Below are positions 1-9,576 of a stretch of 64,000 nucleotides of DNA, one piece after another. Positions within the stretch are counted from its first letter, which is position 1, and each line of letters begins with the position of its first letter. The stretch is from SAR116 cluster bacterium AG-321-A13 (GTDB lineage: Bacteria > Pseudomonadota > Alphaproteobacteria > Puniceispirillales > Marisalimonadaceae). The notes beneath the pieces were generated by a model, which searched no databases, was not told the origin of the DNA, and saw only the letters and a program-made list of their open reading frames with translations. Location: the NCBI GenBank assembly GCA_003283875.1, contig QBXD01000002.1:1-64000 (forward strand), written 5' to 3'. The translations under genes were made by a program, and so were the position numbers.

Positions 1-180
1 GCCGCTTGAAGTAAGTTGACCAAATGGACCATTATTTGCTGCTTTTTCATCTAAATGAAAAGATTGAGGATCGTATTTTGAAGCAAAATCAATAATTTCT
101 TTTTTAGAAATGAAAGAGGGCTCAGACTCAAAGGTTAAACCGACTTCAAAATCTTCAAAATATTTTGGCTTTAATATCAT
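1..180 (-). CDS. MaoC-family (R)-specific enoyl-CoA hydratase/dehydratase, partial (runs off window start)
   Basis: Reverse-strand translation MILKPKYFEDFEVGLTFESEPSFISKKEIIDFASKYDPQSFHLDEKAANNGPFGQLTSSG; typical MaoC N-terminus (FEDFEVG...FA..YDPQ.FH.D...A....FG.L.ASG). Not in the ORF track because truncated. Confidence 0.85.
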   Translation of the reverse strand, partial: MILKPKYFEDFEVGLTFESEPSFISKKEIIDFASKYDPQSFHLDEKAANNGPFGQLTSSG

Positions 181-204
181 TAATGAAATTTACTTAAAAT
201 GCTT

Positions 205-954
205 TTATCTAGGAGCTAAACGAACCGACCCATCAAGTCTGATTGTTTCGCCATTTAATAATACATTAGTTAAAACACTTTCGACTAACATCGCATATTC
301 TAGAGGTGTACCTAGACGTTTTGGGAAAACAGTAGTTGCGATTAAGCTTTTTTGTACTTCATCACTCATGCCTGACAACATAGCAGTAGCAAATAAACCA
401 GGAGCAATAGTATTAACTCTTATACCATTTGAGGCCAACTCTCTTGCAATAGGTAAAGTCATTCCAACAATACCACCTTTTGAAGCTGAGTAGGCTGCTT
501 GCCCCACTTGTCCATCGTAAGCTGCAACTGAAGCTGTATTTATAACGACACCTTTTTCACCTTCGTGGTCAGCTTGATTAGCCTGCATTTTGTCAGCGCA
601 CAACCTAAGCATATTAAAGCTACCAATTAAATTTACTTTGAGAACTTTTTCAAACAAACTTAAATCATGCATTCCTCTACTGGATACAACTTTAGCACCA
701 ACAGCTATTCCTGCACAATTAACTAAGCAATTAATGCCATCAAAATCTTCAATTGCTTTTTTCATTTCTTCTTCATTTGAAACATCCCCAACGAAATATT
801 TAGAATCTGTTTCTTTAGCTACTTTTTTTAGACCGTCGGCGTTTAAGTCTATTAATAGAAGTTCTGCTCCTCTATCCTTTAAGTATCTTGCGGTGCCTTC
901 TCCAAGACCACTTCCAGCACCAGTTATAACTGCTTTAACATTTTCAATTTTCAT
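205..954 (-). CDS. Short-chain dehydrogenase/reductase (3-hydroxyacyl-CoA dehydrogenase type 2-like)
   Basis: GAGSGLGEGTARYL Rossmann motif, YSASKGG catalytic motif, C-terminal RLDGSVRLAPR. Confidence 0.9.
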   Translation of the reverse strand: MKIENVKAVITGAGSGLGEGTARYLKDRGAELLLIDLNADGLKKVAKETDSKYFVGDVSNEEEMKKAIEDFDGINCLVNCAGIAVGAKVVSSRGMHDLSLFEKVLKVNLIGSFNMLRLCADKMQANQADHEGEKGVVINTASVAAYDGQVGQAAYSASKGGIVGMTLPIARELASNGIRVNTIAPGLFATAMLSGMSDEVQKSLIATTVFPKRLGTPLEYAMLVESVLTNVLLNGETIRLDGSVRLAPR

Positions 955-956
955 TT

Positions 957-2201
957 TTATTCTCCAAAATCACGAGTATCGTCTATCACTTTTCCATCAT
1001 TAGGTAAACTATTTACGGGAACTATTTCTAAAGTTCCTCTTAAATTAATTACATTTTTAATTTCATCTGAAATTTTTTGTTTCATTGTTTCAATTTCTGA
1101 GCTGTTTGTTATGTTGGACTCTACTCTAAGTAGTAGTTCGTCTTTATCATTAGACCTGCTTATTATCATTCTAGCTTCATTATCAATTTTCAGATTTTCA
1201 AGAATTTTACTGACTTGAGATGGTTGTACAAACATACCCCTCACTTTTGTGGTTTGATCTGCTCTTCCCATCCAACCTTTAATTCTTTTATTAGTTCTAC
1301 CAGTAATACTTTCACCATCCATTATTGCCGATAGATCACCTGTAGCAAATCTAATAATTGGTAATTCATAATTATTAAGAACAGTTACAACAACTTCTCC
1401 TACCTCACTATCTTTTACAGGTTTTCCAGTACCAGGCTTAACTATTTCTAATATTACATCTTCATCAATTACCATTCCTTCACTTTCAGCAGCTTCATAA
1501 GCAACAAGGCCTAAATCAGCAGTTCCATAACATTGTCTCGCTTGAATGTTACGGTCTTTGAAATTTTGTGCCACAGCTGGAAATAATGGTCCACCAGTTA
1601 CCATTGCTTTTGTAAGTTTTGAAAGTGATATTTTTTTTTCATCAGCCTTTTCTAAAATTATTTTTAAAAAGTCCGGTACACCGACATAAGCTGAAGTTCC
1701 AATATCGTGCATAACTTCTAGCTGCATATCTGTATTCTCTCCACCAGCTGGAATAACTGTACATTTTAAAATTTTTGCAGCTTCTTCAAACATCGCTCCT
1801 GCTGGAGTGAAATGGTAAGAAAAACAATTTTGAACTATATCACCATACCTAAAGTCAGCTGCATGTAATGCCCTGGCAAATCTCCACCAATTTTTTGAAT
1901 GGCCATCCAAATCATATATTGGCCCAGGAGATCGGTAGATATGGGCAAAATCTTTAATTTCACTTACATTTAATTCAGCAAAAGGAGGCTGTTTAGATTG
2001 TTTGTCAATTAAATCGGATTTTCTTAATAAAGGAATTTGACTAAGATCATCTAGATCTTCGATTTCAACATTAAATCTCAGTAATTGATTTTTATTTTGT
2101 TTTGCTTTTTCAATTAATTTATTTAATTTTTTTAAATGATCTGAAATTCTTTCATCTTTAGAACGTATTTCTAAATCATCAAAAAATTTATTTTTTATCA
2201 T
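957..2201 (-). CDS. Phenylacetate-CoA ligase-like AMP-dependent synthetase
   Basis: PaaK-like architecture (GDIVQNCFSYHFTPAG, CYGTADLGLVAYE, GRADQTTKVRGMFVQPSQV). Confidence 0.85.
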   Translation of the reverse strand: MIKNKFFDDLEIRSKDERISDHLKKLNKLIEKAKQNKNQLLRFNVEIEDLDDLSQIPLLRKSDLIDKQSKQPPFAELNVSEIKDFAHIYRSPGPIYDLDGHSKNWWRFARALHAADFRYGDIVQNCFSYHFTPAGAMFEEAAKILKCTVIPAGGENTDMQLEVMHDIGTSAYVGVPDFLKIILEKADEKKISLSKLTKAMVTGGPLFPAVAQNFKDRNIQARQCYGTADLGLVAYEAAESEGMVIDEDVILEIVKPGTGKPVKDSEVGEVVVTVLNNYELPIIRFATGDLSAIMDGESITGRTNKRIKGWMGRADQTTKVRGMFVQPSQVSKILENLKIDNEARMIISRSNDKDELLLRVESNITNSSEIETMKQKISDEIKNVINLRGTLEIVPVNSLPNDGKVIDDTRDFGE

Positions 2202-2207
2202 TTTTTC

Positions 2208-3047
2208 TTACAACCATCTTTTACGTCTTCGATATTGTTTTACATCTTTAAATGATTGTCGGCCTTCTCCAGAAATACCAAGATAAAATTCTTTTACGTC
2301 TTCATTATCTCTCATTGACTCTGCAGAACCTTCCATAACAACTCGACCATTTTCTAAAATATAGGCATATTCTGCGTACTGAAGAGCTACATTAGTATTC
2401 TGTTCTGCTAATAAAATAGTTACACCTTCTTTTCTATTTATTTCAGCAACTATTTCAAATATTTGTTTAACAAGTTGAGGAGCAAGTCCCATCGAAGGTT
2501 CGTCTAGTAATATCATTGTTGGGTGAGCCATCAAAGCCCTTCCAATAGCTATCATTTGTTGTTCACCACCAGAGGTGTAGCCTGCCAAAGAAGTTCTTCT
2601 ATCTCGAAGTCTAGGAAAGTAGTTGTATACTCTTTCTAAGTCATCTTTAACTTCCTTATTGTTACTCCTAGTGTAAGCGCCGGTAAGTAAATTTTCTTCA
2701 ACTGTTAAATGCTCAAAGCAATGTCTTCCTTCCATAACCTGAATGACGCCCCTTTTAACTAATTGGGCCGGATCAAGGTCATGTATATATTGATTACTAA
2801 ATGTTACAGAACCTTTCGTAACTTCTCCTCTTTCTGAAGCTAATAAATTTGATATGGATTTAAGAGTTGTACTTTTGCCAGCACCATTACCGCCAAGTAA
2901 AGCTGTTATTCCTCCCTTTTTGACTTTTAAACTTACACCTTTCAAAACAAGAATAACGTGGCTGTAAACAACCTCTATATTATTAACTATTAAAATATCT
3001 TCTACAGTACTAGACTTTTTATTTTTAGTTACTTTAATGTCATCCAT
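2208..3047 (-). CDS. livF: Branched-chain-type ABC transporter ATP-binding protein (LivF-like)
   Basis: Walker A GGNGAGKST, signature SGGEQQM, Walker B MILLDEPSMGLAP. Confidence 0.9.
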   Translation of the reverse strand: MDDIKVTKNKKSSTVEDILIVNNIEVVYSHVILVLKGVSLKVKKGGITALLGGNGAGKSTTLKSISNLLASERGEVTKGSVTFSNQYIHDLDPAQLVKRGVIQVMEGRHCFEHLTVEENLLTGAYTRSNNKEVKDDLERVYNYFPRLRDRRTSLAGYTSGGEQQMIAIGRALMAHPTMILLDEPSMGLAPQLVKQIFEIVAEINRKEGVTILLAEQNTNVALQYAEYAYILENGRVVMEGSAESMRDNEDVKEFYLGISGEGRQSFKDVKQYRRRKRWL

Positions 3048-3068
3048 CTCATTTTCCTATATGTAAAA

Positions 3069-3093
3069 GAGAGCCTAATATGATTAGGCTCTC
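3069..3093 (-). promoter_or_regulatory. Strong intercistronic stem-loop between livK-like and livF-like genes
   Basis: GAGAGCCTAAT-ATG-ATTAGGCTCTC, perfect 11-bp arms read from sequence. Confidence 0.75.
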
Positions 3094-3100
3094 AATTATT

Positions 3101-4396
3101 TTAGTTACAACGCTCAGCAATTTTTTGCTCAGCAGCATATTTAGAAGAGTCTTCCGCTATTAACTTTTGAACTACGTCAGAGTCACCATACATATACTCA
3201 GTAATCATATTCCACTTTTTAGCTTTAGCATCCCACTGCTGAACTGCAGCAAGTCCACTTCCACCATGGTTTTCGCAAGTGTTTTTAAATGGAGGAGCGA
3301 AGTCTTTGAAACCTAATTCTTCCATTCTCTTAGCACTTAAGTTGACTGCTTCCATACCATCTCTATACATAGCAGGTGTAATCTTTGATGTGCCATGAAT
3401 TTTTTGTGCAACTACAGCAGCTTCAACTTGAACCATTGCTTGGAATAACCCTCTATTGTATAAGACTGTTCCAAAGTGAGATCCGTCACCAGAAGCTTCT
3501 CCCTTATCATGAACATATTTCTTGATATCTTTATGTACTTGATAAGAATCTCCAGGAGCATTAAAAGTTAGAGACTTATAACCATGTGCACCTTGTCCAG
3601 CTGGTAAAACATCATTTTCAGAACCAGACCACCAAATTCCAATAAATTTATCCATTGGAAATTTGATAGATGCAGCAGACTTAACAGCAACTTGGTTCAT
3701 CACACCCCATCCCCACATTAGGACGTTATCAGGTCTAGCTTTACGTATTTTTAACCAAGTAGCCTTTTGCTCTTGTCCAGGATGGTCAACAGGTAATAAC
3801 ATTAGCTTAAAGCCATGTTTTTTACTTAGAGTTTGTAGAGTTCTGATAGGCTCTTTACCATATGCAGAGTTATGGTAAACAAGTGCAATTTTCTTACCTT
3901 TAATATTACCAAAATTATTTTTCAGTATATGTCTTACAGCAATTGAAGCTCCATCCCAGTAAGTAACAGGTGCGTTAAATATCCATTTAAAAACTTTACC
4001 ATTAGCAGCAGATGTTCTTCCGTATCCTGTTGAATAAACAGTAACACCGTCAGCTGTTGCTTTAGGAATTAATTGGTATGTAATACCTGTAGACATTGGT
4101 TGGAAAACCATGGCGTCTTTTTTATTTTTTTCGTAACACTCTACGCCTACCTGGGTTTTATAACCAGTTTCGCACTCAGGGTGAAAGATTTTCTCACCAC
4201 CGATACCACCATCTCTGGCATTAATCATTTTGTAGTAGTCTACAAAACCATCAGCGTTTGGAATACCATTAGGTGCGTAAGCTCCTGTTCTGTAAACCAA
4301 CATTGGAAATTTTAGATCAGCAATTGCAATTTCTACATAACTAGAAATAGCAATAACAGAAGCTGTTATTCCAATCAAAAGTTGTTTTATTCTCAT
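3101..4396 (-). CDS. livK: ABC transporter substrate-binding protein (LivK-like periplasmic protein)
   Basis: N-terminal signal peptide, periplasmic binding protein type 1 fold features; embedded in liv operon. Confidence 0.88.
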   Translation of the reverse strand: MRIKQLLIGITASVIAISSYVEIAIADLKFPMLVYRTGAYAPNGIPNADGFVDYYKMINARDGGIGGEKIFHPECETGYKTQVGVECYEKNKKDAMVFQPMSTGITYQLIPKATADGVTVYSTGYGRTSAANGKVFKWIFNAPVTYWDGASIAVRHILKNNFGNIKGKKIALVYHNSAYGKEPIRTLQTLSKKHGFKLMLLPVDHPGQEQKATWLKIRKARPDNVLMWGWGVMNQVAVKSAASIKFPMDKFIGIWWSGSENDVLPAGQGAHGYKSLTFNAPGDSYQVHKDIKKYVHDKGEASGDGSHFGTVLYNRGLFQAMVQVEAAVVAQKIHGTSKITPAMYRDGMEAVNLSAKRMEELGFKDFAPPFKNTCENHGGSGLAAVQQWDAKAKKWNMITEYMYGDSDVVQKLIAEDSSKYAAEQKIAERCN

Positions 4397-4443
4397 TAGA
4401 TCCTCCCTTAGAGAAAAAATTAATATAATCTACTAAATACCAT

Positions 4444-5523
4444 TTAGTAGGGAAAAGGCCATCGTCTTAACTTTTCTTTCGCGATAGACCAAAGTCTTGC
4501 AAGGCCGTGTGGCTCTACAATTAGAAAAATAATCATTAACAATCCCCAGATTGTTATTTCAAAATGCTTGGCCGTCACAGCTGACAGGCCAACTAAGTCA
4601 ACCATAATAAATTTTAAACCAATTGGGAGTGTAACAATAAAAGCTGCACCTAAGAATGAACCTAGCATAGATCCAAGTCCTCCAATAATTATCATAAATA
4701 ATACTGGAAATGAAATTGTCATTATGTCAAATGATTCTGTTACTTCAATTGCCCCTAGAAAAACTGCAAAATACAATGCACCAGCCACACCAATATAAAA
4801 AGAACTTATTGCAAATGCAGATAATTTAGTTTTAAGCGGGGGGACTCCAATAATTTCTGCGGCAATATCCATGTCTCTTATGGCCATCCAAGATCTTCCC
4901 ATTTTGCTTCTAATTAAGTTTTTTGCAGCAAACCCAAGTAAAACTACTAAAATAAGACAAAATAAGTATGTGGCATACGGAGGAGCGGTAGCCCCAGTAA
5001 CTGGAATACCAAACATCAACCTTTCTGATACAGTTATTTGACCAGTATCAGAGTAATTATAAAACCATGGAACTTTATTAAAAAGCCAAACAAGAAAAAA
5101 TTGAGATGCGAGTGTAGCAACAGCTAAGTAAAAACCTTTTATTCGTAATGAAGGTAATCCAAAGAGAATTCCAACAGCGGCCGTTATAAGTCCTGAAATT
5201 AGAACAATGATCATTATATTTAGATCAGGAAAATAAGTCATTATTTTGTAGGTCGAAAAAGCTCCTACTGCCATAAACCCACCAGTTCCCAGAGAAACTT
5301 GACCACAATATCCCGTCAAAATATTCAGACCTATTGCTGCAAGTGAAAAAATTAGGAACGGAACCAGAATAGCTTTTTCCCAATAACTATTAATAACAAA
5401 TGGAATTATTAAAAAAGCAATGAACATTAAAGTGCTAAAAGCAATTTTGTCCTGTATGAGAGGAAATATAGCATGGTCTGATTTATATGTAGACTTATAC
5501 TGACCAGTTTCTTTGTAAAGCAT
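4444..5523 (-). CDS. livM: Branched-chain-type ABC transporter permease (LivM-like)
   Basis: Multiple TM segments; GYCGQVSLGTGGFMAVGAF, GGLGSMLGSFLGA motifs. Confidence 0.9.
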   Translation of the reverse strand: MLYKETGQYKSTYKSDHAIFPLIQDKIAFSTLMFIAFLIIPFVINSYWEKAILVPFLIFSLAAIGLNILTGYCGQVSLGTGGFMAVGAFSTYKIMTYFPDLNIMIIVLISGLITAAVGILFGLPSLRIKGFYLAVATLASQFFLVWLFNKVPWFYNYSDTGQITVSERLMFGIPVTGATAPPYATYLFCLILVVLLGFAAKNLIRSKMGRSWMAIRDMDIAAEIIGVPPLKTKLSAFAISSFYIGVAGALYFAVFLGAIEVTESFDIMTISFPVLFMIIIGGLGSMLGSFLGAAFIVTLPIGLKFIMVDLVGLSAVTAKHFEITIWGLLMIIFLIVEPHGLARLWSIAKEKLRRWPFPY

Positions 5524-5528
5524 AGAAC

Positions 5529-6533
5529 TTAAACCCTCTCGATAATTTTATCGCCAAACAAACCTTGTGGACGAAATAATAAAAATACTAATGCCATAAC
5601 ATAGGCAAACCAATTTTCTAATGCTCCTGTTTCGAAGTATCCACCAATATAAATTTCAGCTAGTTTTTCACCAACACCTATTAATAGTCCTCCAATAATT
5701 GCACCTGGAATGGAGGTAAAACCACCTAATATAAGAACTGGTAAAGCTTTTAATGCAATAAGGGATAGAGAAAATTGTACACCAGACTCTGTTCCCCACA
5801 TAATACCAGCTACCATGGCAATGAACCCTGAAATTGCCCAAACAAGTATCCAAATTGTTCTAAGAGAAATACCAACTGATAAAGCAGCTTGATGGTCATC
5901 GGCTACTGCTCTTAAAGCTCTTCCAGTTTTGGTATATTGAGAAAAAAGAGCTAATGTAATAACCAAGATCACAGCAATTACAGTTGCCCAAACGTTCAGA
6001 ACGTCAATATACATTCCATAATAATCACTACCTTCAGCCGCAAGTCCTATTGTAGCCTCTTCCAACCATACTGACCCGCCACTTGGTATTCCTACATCTA
6101 AAACTTTCACATCGGAACCCCACATTAAATCTCCAACACCTTCTAAGGCAAAAGCCAAGCCAATTGTAGCCATAAATAAAATTATAGGATCCTGATTTAC
6201 AAGATGCTTGAGAACGAGCCGTTCTATAATCCATGCTAGAGCAATCATTGTAATCATAGTCAAGATGATAGCTAAAAAATTTGGCATTGATGCATACCAG
6301 TTGTGATAATTTGTTCCAAAAAGCTCATTTATTAAATGAGCAAACGGAACTTGACCTGTTTGATAGCCAACAAGAGTAAGCGCAGCAAAAAGAGCAAAGA
6401 CACCTTGAGCAAAATTAAAAACACCCGATGCTTTAAAAATCAAAACAAAACCGAGAGCAACTAATGAATACATTACCCCAGACATTAGCCCGTTAAGTAC
6501 AGTCTCAATAAAATTTAATAATTCTACACTCAT
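5529..6533 (-). CDS. livH: Branched-chain-type ABC transporter permease (LivH-like)
   Basis: GLMSGVMYSLVALGFVLIFKASGVFNFAQG motif. Confidence 0.9.
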   Translation of the reverse strand: MSVELLNFIETVLNGLMSGVMYSLVALGFVLIFKASGVFNFAQGVFALFAALTLVGYQTGQVPFAHLINELFGTNYHNWYASMPNFLAIILTMITMIALAWIIERLVLKHLVNQDPIILFMATIGLAFALEGVGDLMWGSDVKVLDVGIPSGGSVWLEEATIGLAAEGSDYYGMYIDVLNVWATVIAVILVITLALFSQYTKTGRALRAVADDHQAALSVGISLRTIWILVWAISGFIAMVAGIMWGTESGVQFSLSLIALKALPVLILGGFTSIPGAIIGGLLIGVGEKLAEIYIGGYFETGALENWFAYVMALVFLLFRPQGLFGDKIIERV

Positions 6534-6545
6534 AAATCAAATTCC

Positions 6546-7352
6546 TTACTCATCGTCAGCTACTCCTAGATAGGCGTCGATTACTGCCTTATTGCTTCTA
6601 ATTTCATTAGGTAAACCAGATCCAATTTTTTTTCCATAGTCTAAGACCACAATTCTGTCTGAGATATCCATAACAACACCCATATCATGTTCAATTAGAA
6701 CTATAGTTGTTTTCAATTCATTGTTGACTGTTAATACAAACCTACTCATATCCTGTTTTTCTTCTACATTCATTCCAGCCATAGGTTCATCAAGTAAAAG
6801 TATTTCAGGCTCCATAGCCAATGCTCTTCCTAGCTCAACTCTTTTTTGTAAACCATATGGAAGCGAGCCAACAGGAGTACGTCTAATCGATTGTAAGTCA
6901 AGGAAATCTATCACTCTTTCAACTTTTTCACGATGTTCTTCTTCTTCTTTCTCTGCTGGACCAAAATAAAGCGCTTGCATTAAGAAATTTTGCTTTTGTT
7001 TTAATAACCTGCCAGTCATTAAATTGTCTAGTGTACTCATACCCTTAAAAAGAGCAATATTTTGAAAAGTCCTTGCAATACCGCTTTTGGCCGCAAATTC
7101 TGGTTCCATTTCACCTCTATCTGTACCTGCAAAATTTATAGTACCGCTAGTAGGTTTATAAAAACCATTAATAACATTTAACATTGAAGATTTACCAGCG
7201 CCATTTGGGCCTATAATTGCAAACACTTCACCTTTTTTAACTTCAAATGAAACATCCGTTAATGCTTTAACACCGCCAAAGGCTAGAAAAATATTTTTGA
7301 GTTCTATCGCTGTTTTACCATAAGGTATATTTTTTAAATCTTCTAAACTCAT
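6546..7352 (-). CDS. livG: Branched-chain-type ABC transporter ATP-binding protein (LivG-like)
   Basis: GPNGAGKSS, LLLDEPMAGMNVEEK, ARTFQN motif. Confidence 0.92.
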   Translation of the reverse strand: MSLEDLKNIPYGKTAIELKNIFLAFGGVKALTDVSFEVKKGEVFAIIGPNGAGKSSMLNVINGFYKPTSGTINFAGTDRGEMEPEFAAKSGIARTFQNIALFKGMSTLDNLMTGRLLKQKQNFLMQALYFGPAEKEEEEHREKVERVIDFLDLQSIRRTPVGSLPYGLQKRVELGRALAMEPEILLLDEPMAGMNVEEKQDMSRFVLTVNNELKTTIVLIEHDMGVVMDISDRIVVLDYGKKIGSGLPNEIRSNKAVIDAYLGVADDE

Positions 7353-9326
7353 TTATTTTTTGCCCTTACTAGATTTTTTAACTTTAGGTGGGGATTTTTT
7401 AATATTTAAATTTTTTGTTTTAATTAAATGCCTAATTTCCATAGTTGCGCTGATTTTACTTTTTCTTCCATCCTCTAGGGTAAACTCAGTATTAATAGAA
7501 GCCGTATCTTTATCTAAATACAAATCTTTTATAATATCTTTGTATCTAGTATTAATAACACTTCTTCGTACTTTTCTTGTTCTTGTTAATTCGCCATCAT
7601 CAGCTTCTAATTCTTTGAACAATAACAAAAATTTAGCAATTTTAGTATTATCTGGTAGTTGTTCATTAACTTTAGAAATTTCTTTTTCTATAAGTTCATA
7701 TATTTTTTTGTCTGCAGCTAATCCAGTATAGGACGTAAATGCTAATTGCCATTTCTCTGCTAATTTTGAAACAATTGAAAATCTTATGCATATAATTGCA
7801 GTTAAGTAAGGTTTTTTAGATCCAATAATGACTGCTTCACCAACATAAGGTGAAAACTTAAGTTTGTTTTCTATGTTTTGTGGAGAAAATTTAACACCAT
7901 CTGATTTGATAGCAATATCATTAACTCTATCAAGAACATTTAACCTTCCTTTGTCATCAAAGTAACCAGCATCACCAGTATACATCCAACCTTTTTTAAT
8001 CGTCTCTTTATATGCTTTTTGATTATTAAAATATCCAGAAAACATACTCGGATGTTTTGTGATAATTTCTCCCAAGCCGTTAGGGTCTGGATCCATAATT
8101 TTAATCTCACAATCGGGAAAAGGAACACCTACAGTTTCACAATCCATTGTGCCTCTAGGAATATCTTGAAGTGTGTATGCTCCCATTAGTTCTGTTTGTC
8201 CATAAAGCTGTCTTAGTGGAATGCCCATTGCTAAAAAAAACTTAAAGGTTTCAGGACCGATTGCAGATCCGCCAGTTGCAGCAGAAGTAATTTTACTAAA
8301 GCCAAGTCTATCTTTTAAAGATGAGAATAGCAGTTTGTCAGCAAGAAAATCTCTTTTTCCCTGGTCAACTGCCTTTAAGCCCCTTTCTACCATGACATTA
8401 AAAAGCCATTGTGTGATCTTAGGAGCGTCTAATATTCTAGAACGCATATCAGCAGCAATTTGTTCCCACAATCTAGGTGCTCCAAGCATAAATGTAGGGC
8501 CGACTTCACGCATGTCCTCCATTGCAGTTTCAGGGCGCTCAGGAAAGTTAACTTTCATACCGGCGACAATATTAAAACCAACCCCATATGTTTGTTCCAT
8601 TATCCAAGGAAATGGAAGCACAGACACATATTCATCATTTATCGTTTTAGGATCAACATTTAAATATCTTATTACATGTTCAACAAACTTACCCCCAGGT
8701 AGCATCGCTAATTTAGGGTTGGATGTTGTTCCAGATGTTGTGCATAAAATTGCATTTTGTTCACCCGAAATCTTATCAATCATTTTATTATATTTTTCAG
8801 GATCTTTAGCTGCTATTGCTTTACCTTCATTTATTAATACAAGCATGTCAGTAATATTTGGATCACTTAATTCTTTAAGGCCACGACTATCGTCATAAAA
8901 TATTTTAATTTGATTATTTTTAGGTCTTTTGATAGTAAGTATTTTATCTACTTGTTCTTGATCTTCTGCATAAACAAAATTTACTTTTGCAGCATTCATT
9001 AAATAACCAACTTCTTCATCAAGAGTGTCTCTATAAATACCTAGGCTCATTCCTCCAACAGCTTGTGCAGCAATTTCAAAAAATAACCAAGAAGGTTTGT
9101 TATCTCCAATTAGACCAATTACATCTCCTGCTTTAAACCCTTTTTTTGCAAGTCCTAGTGCCAGATAAGATACTCTATCATTATATTGCTTCCAAGTTAT
9201 CTCATTCCATATCCCTAAATCTTTATCTCTTAATGCAACAGTATCTGGGATAGTATCGGCTTTATGCTTAAGAATTTTTGGCAATGTGTTGTAAATTTTA
9301 GTATCTGGATAGTTTGACATTTTCAC
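7353..9326 (-). CDS. Long-chain fatty acid-CoA ligase-like AMP-binding protein
   Basis: CTTSGTTSNPK AMP-binding motif, YGQTELMG, GWMYTGDAGYFD; 657 aa. Confidence 0.9.
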   Translation of the reverse strand: MKMSNYPDTKIYNTLPKILKHKADTIPDTVALRDKDLGIWNEITWKQYNDRVSYLALGLAKKGFKAGDVIGLIGDNKPSWLFFEIAAQAVGGMSLGIYRDTLDEEVGYLMNAAKVNFVYAEDQEQVDKILTIKRPKNNQIKIFYDDSRGLKELSDPNITDMLVLINEGKAIAAKDPEKYNKMIDKISGEQNAILCTTSGTTSNPKLAMLPGGKFVEHVIRYLNVDPKTINDEYVSVLPFPWIMEQTYGVGFNIVAGMKVNFPERPETAMEDMREVGPTFMLGAPRLWEQIAADMRSRILDAPKITQWLFNVMVERGLKAVDQGKRDFLADKLLFSSLKDRLGFSKITSAATGGSAIGPETFKFFLAMGIPLRQLYGQTELMGAYTLQDIPRGTMDCETVGVPFPDCEIKIMDPDPNGLGEIITKHPSMFSGYFNNQKAYKETIKKGWMYTGDAGYFDDKGRLNVLDRVNDIAIKSDGVKFSPQNIENKLKFSPYVGEAVIIGSKKPYLTAIICIRFSIVSKLAEKWQLAFTSYTGLAADKKIYELIEKEISKVNEQLPDNTKIAKFLLLFKELEADDGELTRTRKVRRSVINTRYKDIIKDLYLDKDTASINTEFTLEDGRKSKISATMEIRHLIKTKNLNIKKSPPKVKKSSKGKK

Positions 9327-9365
9327 CTTTGAATTTAAAACCCATTATAAATATTACAATTCATG

Positions 9366-9388
9366 TTTACTTTTAAGTAAATTACTTA
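9366..9388. promoter_or_regulatory. Overlapping palindromes upstream of the FadD/Liv operon
   Basis: TTTACTTTTAAGTAAA (9366-9381) overlapping TAAGTAAATTACTTA (9374-9388). Confidence 0.45.
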
Positions 9389-9576
9389 AATCAAAATTTT
9401 AATGATGAGATCAAACTTAGAAAAAAGTAGCCCCCACTACATTCACTATAGGCTATCCAAAAAACTATTTAAATCAACCTAAAGTTGAATAAAAATTTAA
9501 AAAAAATAAAACAAACATTTTCAGATACTTATCTAACTAAATATAATTTATTTAAAAATTTTTTATAATGTACTTG

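Noticed and set aside
590-1003. 137-aa plus-strand ORF and the neighbouring 110-493 ORF
   Set aside because: Antisense to the SDR gene and the partial MaoC gene; low complexity composition.
8221-8898. 225-aa plus-strand ORF
   Set aside because: Fully antisense to the well-conserved FadD-like gene; no recognisable motifs; typical shadow ORF.
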